From assembly GCA_002371625.1 (NCBI GenBank), contig DFFV01000112.1, forward strand, positions 1 to 13,485: 13,485 nt of DNA, written 5' to 3'. The position numbers and the translations under genes were made by a program. How positions within the stretch are numbered: position 1 is the first letter of the stretch; the number at the start of each line of letters is the position of its first letter. The notes under the pieces are model-generated. The model searched no databases and was not told the DNA's origin. It saw only the letters and a program-made list of their open reading frames with translations. Positions 6,744-13,485 of the stretch are shown here, piece by piece. The stretch comes from Ruminococcus sp. UBA3767 (GTDB taxonomy: Bacteria; Bacillota; Clostridia; Oscillospirales; Ruminococcaceae).

Positions 6744-7547
6744 TTGATAAAGGATATTACGATAGGACAGTATTTTCCCGGTACATCGCCTGTTCACAGG
6801 ATAGATGCCAGAGCGAAGATACTGCTGACGATAGCGTTTATAGTGATGCTTTTTATCGCAGATGACATCAGGGGACTGTGCGTCGGGCTGGCTTTCACGT
6901 TCATAACCTTCATCATTTCACGCATACCGCTGAAAATGATGTGGAAAAGCCTGAAAACGATACTGGTGATACTGATAATAACATCGCTGCTCAACCTGTT
7001 TTTTGTACATACGGGAGAACCGGTTTTTGAGTGGAAGTTTATCAAGATAACCGATAACGGCATACAGACCGCTGTGTTTATGGTCGTAAGGATAGCCTGC
7101 CTGATAATAGGCACGAGCCTGCTGACATATACAACGTCACCGATAGACCTTACAGATGCTATAGAAAGACTGCTTTCACCGCTGAAAAAAATAAAAGTGC
7201 CCGTTCACGAGCTTGCAATGATGATGACTATTGCGCTCAGGTTCATTCCGACGCTTATCGAGGAGACCGATAAGATAATGTCAGCCCAGAAGGCAAGAGG
7301 CGCAGATATGGAAACAGGCTCGATAATCAAAAGGGCAAAGGCGCTGATACCTGTGCTGATACCGCTTTTCGTGTCGTCCTTCAGGCACGCCGAGGAGCTT
7401 GCGCTGGCGATGGAATGCAGGTGTTATCACGGCGGCGAGGGAAGAACGAGAATGAAGCAGCTGCACCTGAAACTGATAGACCTGTGGGGAACGATATACC
7501 TTGCAGTGTTCATGGCAGCGGTGATAGTGATAAACCATATTTGGTAA
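6744..7547 (+). CDS. ecfT: Energy-coupling factor transporter transmembrane protein EcfT
   Basis: EcfT is the membrane scaffold that couples ATP hydrolysis by EcfA1-EcfA2 to the substrate-binding S component. The 267-residue protein has hydrophobic segments at about 26-40, 43-60, 69-88, 107-128, 200-213 and 244-264, and two long cytoplasmic coupling helices. The first carries the signature Ala-Arg-Gly in AQKARGADME (181-190). The second signature reads AMECRCYHGGEGRTR (222-236), where the first Ala of the usual triplet is Cys. The start is TTG at 6744, preceded by GAGGA (6729-6733); an ATG-ATC-TGA mini frame lies at 6734-6742. No S component is encoded in this window, so this is probably the shared, group II type of module. 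Confidence 0.95.
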   Translation: MIKDITIGQYFPGTSPVHRIDARAKILLTIAFIVMLFIADDIRGLCVGLAFTFITFIISRIPLKMMWKSLKTILVILIITSLLNLFFVHTGEPVFEWKFIKITDNGIQTAVFMVVRIACLIIGTSLLTYTTSPIDLTDAIERLLSPLKKIKVPVHELAMMMTIALRFIPTLIEETDKIMSAQKARGADMETGSIIKRAKALIPVLIPLFVSSFRHAEELALAMECRCYHGGEGRTRMKQLHLKLIDLWGTIYLAVFMAAVIVINHIW

Positions 7548-7568
7548 CAGGGAAAACAGGAAAGTAAA

Positions 7569-8312
7569 ATGAGAAATTTCAAGCTCACGATATGGTACTG
7601 CGGAAGCGCATACCACGGCTGGCAGGTTCAGAACAATGCGCTCACCGTGCAGGAGGTGTTTGAAAGTTGCCTTGCAGACCTGCTGGGTGAAAAGGTCACG
7701 GTCACGGGCTGTTCACGGACAGATGCAGGCGTTCACGCAAGGGAGTATGTGCTCAATTTCTGCACAGCTTCAACAATAACCTGCCGTGGCATAGTTTTTG
7801 GCATGAATGCAAGGCTGCCGGACGATATAGCGGTAAAGACCTGCGAGGAGGCTGATGAGGATTTCCACGCAAGATTTGACTGCAAAGGGAAAGAATATGA
7901 ATATATCATCCATAACAGCGAGTATAAAAACCCGTTTTATGTAAATACCGCCTACCGCAGCTGGTACCCGATAGATGAGAAAAAGCTCGATAAGGCTGCA
8001 AAAGCATTTGTGGGCGAGCACGATTTCAAAGCGCTGTGCAGCACAGACTGCACTAAGGAGAATACTGTAAGAACTATCTTTTCATTTGATGTTCGCAGAG
8101 AGGGCGACCTTGTGATATTCACAGTTTCGGGAAACGGTTTTTTATACAACATGGTAAGGATAATGGTCGGCACTCTGCTCTCGGTCAACGAGGGAAAGCT
8201 GAAATCGGAGCAGCTTGAGGAAATATTAGCTTCAAAGGACAGAACACGAGCAGGCAGAACAGTCCCGCCTCAGGGGCTTTATCTCAACAAGGTGTTCTAT
8301 CATGACATATAA
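7569..8312 (+). CDS. truA: tRNA pseudouridine(38-40) synthase TruA
   Basis: TruA isomerises uridines 38, 39 and 40 of the anticodon stem to pseudouridine. The 247-residue length is normal. The catalytic Asp is D52 in the motif GCSRTDAGVHA (47-57). Other family marks are YHGWQVQ (15-21), FHARFDCKGKEYEY in the middle, and GNGFLYNMVRIMVGTLL near residue 190. The ATG at 7569 follows a GGAAAG site and begins directly with the family's typical MRNFKLTIWYCGSAY N-terminus. The gene sits after ecfT, the order ecfA1-ecfA2-ecfT-truA being widespread in Firmicutes. No anomaly seen. Confidence 0.97.
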   Translation: MRNFKLTIWYCGSAYHGWQVQNNALTVQEVFESCLADLLGEKVTVTGCSRTDAGVHAREYVLNFCTASTITCRGIVFGMNARLPDDIAVKTCEEADEDFHARFDCKGKEYEYIIHNSEYKNPFYVNTAYRSWYPIDEKKLDKAAKAFVGEHDFKALCSTDCTKENTVRTIFSFDVRREGDLVIFTVSGNGFLYNMVRIMVGTLLSVNEGKLKSEQLEEILASKDRTRAGRTVPPQGLYLNKVFYHDI

Positions 8313-8334
8313 GCGCAGTAAAAAGGAGGAACAT

Positions 8335-8361
8335 CTGCTTCGGGCAGGTCCAGGACGATGA
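8335..8361 (+). promoter_or_regulatory. Strong RBS displaced 28 bases from the downstream ATG, with a possible CTG leader
   Basis: A near-consensus AAAAGGAGGA (8321-8330) lies well upstream of the ATG at 8358, too far to serve it directly. At a plausible distance it faces a CTG at 8335 that would encode eight residues and stop with TGA 8359-8361, overlapping the ATG as ATGA. The only in-frame upstream stop is TAA at 8319, and no ATG, GTG or TTG lies between it and 8358. A weaker AGGA (8352-8355) is closer. The arrangement resembles the leader at 2035. Confidence 0.3.
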
Positions 8362-10124
8362 AAAAGAAGAATAACAAAGAGGATATAAACAGAATATCTC
8401 AGGGCGATTTTATAGATGCCGACAGCTTCAACGCCTATAATGTCCCGATGCCTGATTCTATGCGAAAGAAAAAGCGCAAAAAGGGCAGGGACAATGCGCC
8501 GAGCGTTCAGCCGGAGGGCACAAGGATGCCCGAGATGCGTGAAGCGGAGCATCGCCGTGAGGTGCAAAGGCAGCACCTTGAGGAAATGGAATATGTCCGC
8601 AGGGCAGAGCTTGCAAGAGAGGCTGAAGCCGAAAGACACAGGCAGATGCAGAAAATGCTGCGTGAGCGTGAGCTTGAAAGAGCTGCGCAGGGCTTGCAGC
8701 AAACTGAGGACGAGGATACCTACGAGCAAGCGGGAAGGATAACCGTAACCAGCGTTTCGCCTCAGGACAATGAGGATAGCGATAATGAGGAGATCTTTCA
8801 GGACTATGACGACGATGAGCCTTCGTTCAAATATCTCAGCTTCAAGGACGGTAAGATAAGCGATGAGGACGGCGTCAGCGAGGATATGCAGGACCCCGGC
8901 GATGAGGATGATACCGAGCGTGAGATAAGGCAGCAGATAACTGCCGAAAGCGCCACCGTTACTGATATAAGGCAGAAAAGAAAAAAGGCAAAGAGCAGAA
9001 AGCTGGTAAAGCGCCTTGTTGCACTTGGAATTATCGCCGCAGTCGGTGTTGCAGCGTTCGTTACCTCAAAACACTGGATACCCAAGCTCGAGGGCTTGTT
9101 CGATAAGCCGCACGATACGATAGTAAATGACGGAAAAGCAGAAGGCGGTAATTTCCCGCTTAAAATATCACAGTCGGGCATAACCTCGCTCACCCAGTGC
9201 GCAGGCATGATGGTAACGCTTGACGGCAGCAGGGTAGTGTTCTATGATCCCGATGGTTCGCAGTATAACACCATCGCCCATAATTACGGCTCGCCTGTTA
9301 TAGATGTCAGCGAGAAAAAAATACTTGCATACGATAACTCCGGCAGGAGCTTTCAGGTGATGACCAAGAAAAATACAGTTTACACCAAAAAGACAGATAA
9401 CCCGATACTGCTTGCAAAGATCGGTCCGGGAGGATATGCCGCAGTTGTGACGCAGACCGAGAAAAATTCAGCCTTTGTGACCGTTTACGACGAAACGGGA
9501 GCAGAGATATATACCTGGGCAAGCGGAAGAAGAGTTGTGGATATCTGCTTTGACGAGGACGGAAAGGGCTGCTGCATAAGCACCATAGTTTCCTCGGGCG
9601 GTAAGCTGGATTCAATGATCTATGCAGTGAGATTTGACAGCTCCGACCCTGTTATGACAAGCACTATCCCCGATTCGCTCGTGCTTCGCACACAGAAAAT
9701 GAAAAACGGCGAATACTGGGCGGTCTGCGATGATAAGTTCGTGGCACTTGATGAAAGCGGTGCACAAAAGCGCACAACAGCGTTTGGCAATGAGCTTGTT
9801 TCGCTTGCGGTAGATCCCGGCTGCGCAGCAGTCTATACCGGCAGCGTAACGGGAAGCCACGGCGAACTGCTGATATTTGATGCTGATAAGGACAGCGAGG
9901 GTGCAAGCTCCAGGATAGATATTTCCGGCAAACCGAGAAAGCTCCAGCTTGACGAAAAAACGGTGATAGTGTTCAACGATAAGACCGTTGAGAGCTATGA
10001 TATCTCCGGTGCAAAGCTCGCCACAGCGAATGTTTCGCAGAGCTATGTAGACTTTGTGTATGTGGACAAGGCGGTATATCTTATGGGATACCGTGATATA
10101 AATAAGATAAAGTTCGATACATAA
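8358..10124 (+). CDS. Membrane-anchored DUF5711-like protein with extracytoplasmic beta-propeller-like domain
   Basis: The 588-residue protein has a cytoplasmic N-terminal region rich in charged residues, including an Arg/Glu-rich likely coiled coil at about 60-112 (REAEHRREVQRQ, LRERELERAAQ), then an acidic low-complexity stretch (118-190). A basic cluster (206-219) precedes a single transmembrane helix (about 219-236, LVALGIIAAVGVAAFV). About 350 residues follow on the outside, with short beta-strand repeats such as MVTLDGSRVVFYDPDG and FVTVYDETGAEIYTWASG, like a PQQ-type propeller. This layout matches the DUF5711 proteins of Clostridia, whose function is not known to me. It is followed at 36 bases by the CvpA-family gene. 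The ATG at 8358 is the first start in frame after TAA 8319. Confidence 0.75.
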   Translation: MKKKNNKEDINRISQGDFIDADSFNAYNVPMPDSMRKKKRKKGRDNAPSVQPEGTRMPEMREAEHRREVQRQHLEEMEYVRRAELAREAEAERHRQMQKMLRERELERAAQGLQQTEDEDTYEQAGRITVTSVSPQDNEDSDNEEIFQDYDDDEPSFKYLSFKDGKISDEDGVSEDMQDPGDEDDTEREIRQQITAESATVTDIRQKRKKAKSRKLVKRLVALGIIAAVGVAAFVTSKHWIPKLEGLFDKPHDTIVNDGKAEGGNFPLKISQSGITSLTQCAGMMVTLDGSRVVFYDPDGSQYNTIAHNYGSPVIDVSEKKILAYDNSGRSFQVMTKKNTVYTKKTDNPILLAKIGPGGYAAVVTQTEKNSAFVTVYDETGAEIYTWASGRRVVDICFDEDGKGCCISTIVSSGGKLDSMIYAVRFDSSDPVMTSTIPDSLVLRTQKMKNGEYWAVCDDKFVALDESGAQKRTTAFGNELVSLAVDPGCAAVYTGSVTGSHGELLIFDADKDSEGASSRIDISGKPRKLQLDEKTVIVFNDKTVESYDISGAKLATANVSQSYVDFVYVDKAVYLMGYRDINKIKFDT

Positions 10125-10160
10125 AGTTATGGATATAATGAACAAAAGTGAGGTCAGCAA

Positions 10161-11048
10161 ATGTCGGTTTTTCTTGATGTTTTATTGGTGCTTATATTCA
10201 TAGTTACCTGCATTATGGGCTATGTTATGGGCTTTTTCAAATACAGCGCATTCATGCTCAAAACACTGGCAACGTTCATCATTGCCGCAGTGGTTGCAAT
10301 GGCCTTTTCTGCGCCGACTTATGAAGCGGTCGCAAAGGATAAGATTGTAAATGCCGTTGAGCAGAGCATGGAAAAGGTAGATGTTGTGGGAACTGTCGAA
10401 AAGCAGCTCAGGGACAGAGGACTTCCGCAGACTGTGACAGAGCAGGATATCCGTGATGTTTTCCTGAAAGACGGAGATGTTGCAGATAACCTTGACGAAG
10501 TGATGATAAGAAAGAATATCCCGCAAAAGCAGCGCACGATCATAAGAGGCGAGTTTGAAAAATATCTTGATAAAGAGCTGCTGCTCCAGCTCATAAAACA
10601 GTCAAAGGTCGAGACCAACGGCAAGGAGAATATCCTTAAAGTCGGAGTGGATAATTCCCGTGCAGAGCTTGTAAAGTTCATAAGGCTGCTGCTGTTGAGC
10701 GATAAGCATAAAGCTGCGCAGGATATCGAGCAGAACTATGTCCGCCAGATAGGCGTAAGGATAACCGGTGCGATACTGTTTTTTGCAGCGGCAGTTGTGG
10801 TGTCGATAGTGCTTATTATCATTATCAGGGTGGCAGGCTTGCTTGCAAAGATAAGCGTGGTATCCGCCGCAAACAGTTTCGGAGGTCTGCTGCTGGGAGT
10901 GTTCAAGGGAGTGCTTTATGCGCTGGTCATCGGCTTTATCGTCAGCTCGGTAGTTGAGGTGTCCAAAAACAGCCTCGACGGCATAAATACCGATGTGGTC
11001 GAAAAGACCTACCTGTTCAAGTTTTTCTTCAATTTGTTCTATAAATAA
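10161..11048 (+). CDS. CvpA family membrane protein with a long central insertion
   Basis: The 295-residue protein shows four hydrophobic segments: about 4-27 (FLDVLLVLIFIVTCIMGYVM), 33-50, 201-228 (ITGAILFFAAAVVVSIVLI) and 239-264 (with SFGGLLLGVFKGVLYALVIG). The first segment with its conserved Asp and GYVMGFFKYSA, and the last with GGLLLGVFKG, are the CvpA marks, a family related to colicin V production and envelope processes. E. coli CvpA is about 162 residues; here a charged, mostly helical region of about 150 residues (51-200) lies between segments two and three. The ATG at 10161 has GAGGTCAGC upstream. It lies between the DUF5711-like and ClpE-like genes, 23 bases before the latter. 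Confidence 0.8.
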   Translation: MSVFLDVLLVLIFIVTCIMGYVMGFFKYSAFMLKTLATFIIAAVVAMAFSAPTYEAVAKDKIVNAVEQSMEKVDVVGTVEKQLRDRGLPQTVTEQDIRDVFLKDGDVADNLDEVMIRKNIPQKQRTIIRGEFEKYLDKELLLQLIKQSKVETNGKENILKVGVDNSRAELVKFIRLLLLSDKHKAAQDIEQNYVRQIGVRITGAILFFAAAVVVSIVLIIIIRVAGLLAKISVVSAANSFGGLLLGVFKGVLYALVIGFIVSSVVEVSKNSLDGINTDVVEKTYLFKFFFNLFYK

Positions 11049-11071
11049 TTAAGGGAAAGGGGAAATGTAAA

Positions 11072-13387
11072 ATGATGATGTGTTCAAGGTGCCATCAGCG
11101 GCCTGCCGTGGTCTTTATTTCACAGATTGATCCGCATAAGCCCGAGGAGAAAAAGAACGAAGGCCTGTGCCTTGTCTGTGCTAAGGAGCTTGGGCTGCCG
11201 CAGGTGGACGATTATATAAAATCAATGGGCATTACCGAAGATGAGATAAACGCAATGAGCGAGCAGCTCGCTGAGATACCCGACGGTGATGATTTTGAAA
11301 TGGGCGGCAGCGGTACAGTGCCGGATTTTCTGACAAACCTTTTTGGTGAAATGGGTAAGGCAGGCGGTCTGCTTGGCAACCTTGCAGGCGAGCTTTCCAA
11401 AAACGCCGAGCAGGCTGCGCAGGCAGCAAAGGACGGCGCAAAAGGTGCAAAGGACGATAAAAAGGATAAAAAGAAAAAGCTCAAATTCCTTGATAACTAC
11501 TGCACCAATCTTACCGAGCGTGCAAGGAACAACGAGCTTGATAATATCATAGGCAGGGATAAAGAGATATCAAGAGTGATCCATATCCTTTCACGCAGGC
11601 AGAAAAACAACCCATGCCTTATCGGTGAGCCTGGCGTGGGTAAGACCGCTATTGCAGAGGGAATCGCACAGAAGATAGTTTCGGGCGATGTGCCTTTTCA
11701 CCTGCAGAACAAAGAGGTCTACCTGCTCGACCTGACTGCGCTTGTCGCAGGTACGCAGTTCAGAGGTCAGTTTGAGAGCCGCTGCAAAGGTCTTGTTGAG
11801 GAAGTGAAAAAACAGGGCAATATAATCCTGTTTATAGATGAGGTGCATTCGCTTGTGGGAACAGGCGATTCCGAGGGAACGATGAACGCCGCAAATATCC
11901 TCAAGCCGTCGCTCTCAAGGGGCGAGATACAGGTCATCGGCGCTACTACCTATAAGGAGTACAGAAAGTATATCGAAAAGGATGCCGCACTTGAAAGGCG
12001 TTTCCAGCCGGTAAATGTCAGTGAGCCGACCGTTGAGGATACCGTGGAGGTGCTCAAGGGAATAAAGGGCTACTACGAGAGGTTCCACAGAGTTAAGATA
12101 AGCGATGAAAAGCTGCGTGAGTGCGCAGTGCTTTCGGAAAGATACATCAACGACAGGTTCCTGCCCGATAAGGCGATAGACCTGCTTGATGAGGCTTGCG
12201 CCTGCACGAGCATAAACACTCCCGAGATAGCTGAGTTTGATAAGCTCAACGAGGAACTTAAAAAGCATCAGGAGCTTGTAAGCGAGTATGAGGAAAAGTC
12301 CGATCCCGATTATGAGATACTTGCCACTGAAAAGGCTGAGATCTCACGCATCGAGAACAGGCTCAAAGAGGTCGAGGAAAAGCTGAAAAACGTTGAGGTG
12401 ACCGATGATGATATCGCAAAGGTCATCGAGCTGTGGACGGGTATTCCTGCGCAGAAAATATCACAGAGCGAGTTTGAAAAGATAAAAAGCCTTAAAGACG
12501 AGCTTTCAAAAAGAGTCATCGGACAGGATCAGGCAGTGCAGAAGGTAGCCGATGCCATAAGAAGAACAAGGGTACAGCTTTCAAAGCGCAGAAGACCTGC
12601 ATCGTTCATCTTTGTCGGCCCTACGGGAGTGGGAAAGACCGAGCTTGTCAAGGTTCTGGGCGAAACACTTTTTGATGCGACAGAGCCGCTTATAAGAGTT
12701 GATATGTCCGAGTATATGGAGCACCATTCGGTTTCCAAGCTGATAGGCTCGCCTCCGGGATATGTCGGCTTTGACGAGGCAGGACAGCTCACCGAAAAGG
12801 TAAGGCGCAGACCTTACAGCGTGGTGCTTTTTGACGAGATAGAAAAAGCTCACCCCGATGTTATGAATATCCTTCTGCAAATACTTGATGAGGGTACTAT
12901 CCACGATTCGCAGGGCAGAGATGTGAACTTTGAAAACACCGTTATCGTTATGACCTCAAACGCAGGCTCGACCGATAAGGATACAGGCGTTGGCTTTAAT
13001 AAGACGGATAATGAGATAGCACACGATAAGGCGATGAAAGCTCTGCGTGAGTTCCTGCGCCCCGAGTTTTTGGGAAGAGTAGATGAGGTAGTTGTATTCA
13101 ACAGGCTCACCGAGCAGGATTATGCAAAGATAGCAGGACTTATGCTTGACGAGATAGCTCAGCCGCTCAGCGAAAGAGGCATACAAATGCGCTATGATGA
13201 AAAGGTGCTTGAGCTTATTGCCAAAAAGTCCTACGGACAAAAGCTCGGCGCAAGAGATATACGCCGTGTTATCAGAAATGAGGTCGAGGACAGGATAAGC
13301 GAGATCATCGTTGATAAGGGAGATACGGGTATAAGCGCATTCGCTGTAAGTGTACAGGGTGATACCATAAAGGTAGACTTCATATGA
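11072..13387 (+). CDS. ClpE-like ATP-dependent Clp protease ATP-binding subunit with Cys4 N-terminus
   Basis: This 771-residue protein is a class I Clp/Hsp100 unfoldase. The N-terminus has a Cys4 zinc-finger-like motif (C4-x2-C7 and C33-x2-C36), then an Ala/Gly/Lys-rich linker to about 137; the double Clp-N repeat of ClpC/ClpA is absent, so ClpE is the best match. The first AAA+ domain has Walker A GEPGVGKT (185-192), Walker B ILFIDE (252-257) and ATTYKEY sensor 1. A short coiled-coil M domain lies at about 385-440. The second has Walker A GPTGVGKT (516-523), Walker B VLFDE (585-589), and a VGF (640-642) that corresponds to the ClpP-docking loop. It therefore likely feeds ClpP. ATG 11072 has AAGGGG about ten bases upstream; an ATGTAA start-stop lies at 11065-11070. 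No CtsR-type operator was seen upstream; the gene is followed by a strong terminator. Confidence 0.9.
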   Translation: MMMCSRCHQRPAVVFISQIDPHKPEEKKNEGLCLVCAKELGLPQVDDYIKSMGITEDEINAMSEQLAEIPDGDDFEMGGSGTVPDFLTNLFGEMGKAGGLLGNLAGELSKNAEQAAQAAKDGAKGAKDDKKDKKKKLKFLDNYCTNLTERARNNELDNIIGRDKEISRVIHILSRRQKNNPCLIGEPGVGKTAIAEGIAQKIVSGDVPFHLQNKEVYLLDLTALVAGTQFRGQFESRCKGLVEEVKKQGNIILFIDEVHSLVGTGDSEGTMNAANILKPSLSRGEIQVIGATTYKEYRKYIEKDAALERRFQPVNVSEPTVEDTVEVLKGIKGYYERFHRVKISDEKLRECAVLSERYINDRFLPDKAIDLLDEACACTSINTPEIAEFDKLNEELKKHQELVSEYEEKSDPDYEILATEKAEISRIENRLKEVEEKLKNVEVTDDDIAKVIELWTGIPAQKISQSEFEKIKSLKDELSKRVIGQDQAVQKVADAIRRTRVQLSKRRRPASFIFVGPTGVGKTELVKVLGETLFDATEPLIRVDMSEYMEHHSVSKLIGSPPGYVGFDEAGQLTEKVRRRPYSVVLFDEIEKAHPDVMNILLQILDEGTIHDSQGRDVNFENTVIVMTSNAGSTDKDTGVGFNKTDNEIAHDKAMKALREFLRPEFLGRVDEVVVFNRLTEQDYAKIAGLMLDEIAQPLSERGIQMRYDEKVLELIAKKSYGQKLGARDIRRVIRNEVEDRISEIIVDKGDTGISAFAVSVQGDTIKVDFI

Positions 13388-13397
13388 AATAATGTAT

Positions 13398-13433
13398 AAG
13401 AGGTAAGAGCGCAAAAACTCTTACCTCTTTTTT
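13398..13433 (+). terminator. Rho-independent terminator after the ClpE-like gene
   Basis: AGAGGTAAGAG (13399-13409) pairs perfectly with CTCTTACCTCT (13418-13428) around an eight-base A-rich loop (CGCAAAAA). The outer A at 13398 and T at 13429 extend the stem, and the T tract runs to 13433. It lies 11 bases past the stop at 13387 and is the only strong intrinsic terminator in the window, so it ends the transcription unit. Confidence 0.95.
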
Positions 13434-13485
13434 GCCGATAAAATATGCTCTTCGATGTCATTTAAGGGGGAGAAACCATTTGGGG
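13434..13485 (+). promoter_or_regulatory. Region after terminator with possible start of the next gene
   Basis: A strong Shine-Dalgarno (AAGGGGGAG, 13464-13472) precedes a TTG at 13480 by seven bases at the very end of the window. Three other genes here start with TTG, so a new gene may begin there, but only a few bases are visible. I see no convincing promoter in this stretch. Confidence 0.3.

Noticed and set aside
10130..10204. ATG at 10130 opening a short frame that overlaps the CvpA-family start
   Set aside because: It ends after about 24 codons inside the CvpA-family gene in another frame, and its upstream ribosome binding site is weak.
10950..11071. CtsR operator upstream of the ClpE-like gene
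   Set aside because: I looked for the direct repeat GGTCAAA type and did not find two copies at the proper spacing.
1..13485. tRNA genes, CRISPR arrays, insertion sequences, phage or toxin-antitoxin loci
   Set aside because: No cloverleaf, regularly spaced repeats, transposase motifs or terminal inverted repeats were seen; the window reads as core chromosome.

Overview
The window is one densely packed, plus-strand run of genes from a Gram-positive, low-to-moderate GC bacterium. The best fit is a Ruminococcus-like member of the Clostridia (Oscillospiraceae). The grounds are the firmicute-type ecfA1-ecfA2-ecfT-truA block, a ClpE-like unfoldase with a Cys4 N-terminus, a DUF5711-like membrane protein next to a CvpA family protein, strong purine-rich ribosome binding sites, and three genes that start with TTG. 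The genus is inferred from gene content and style, not from a search.

Layout. Positions 1-386 hold the 3' part of ruvA. After a roughly 190-base stretch with no convincing gene comes a small unknown acidic protein (581-937), then ruvB (953-2002). Next is a full-length phosphohexosamine-mutase (GlmM-type) homologue (2052-3416) followed by an RlmI-like methyltransferase without a PUA domain (3421-4293), a small unknown protein (4295-4639) and a 58-residue, very charged protein (4712-4888). The energy-coupling factor module follows: ecfA1 (4911-5771), ecfA2 (5867-6721), ecfT (6744-7547), then truA (7569-8312). The last block is a DUF5711-like membrane-anchored protein (8358-10124), a CvpA-family membrane protein (10161-11048) and a ClpE-like two-domain AAA+ unfoldase (11072-13387). 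It closes with a textbook intrinsic terminator at 13398-13433. No tRNA, rRNA, mobile element, CRISPR array or phage gene is visible.

Function. RuvA and RuvB form the Holliday-junction branch-migration motor. EcfA1, EcfA2 and EcfT form a vitamin/micronutrient uptake engine; no substrate-binding S component is encoded here, so it is probably shared among S components elsewhere. TruA modifies tRNA. The final block is envelope and proteostasis related. The tight spacing and the absence of a strong internal terminator suggest long polycistronic transcripts.

Most notable observation: the GlmM-type protein keeps the whole fold and several ligand-binding signatures but has lost the catalytic phosphoserine loop (TASHNP is replaced by TAGISS), one of the three metal-binding aspartates (DGDADR is replaced by DGDGAR) and the VGDRYV loop (IGMINV). 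It looks like a maintained pseudoenzyme, possibly a regulator or binding protein. Secondary points are tiny leader ORFs ending on or beside start codons, a stable hairpin between ecfA1 and ecfA2, and the highly charged small protein.
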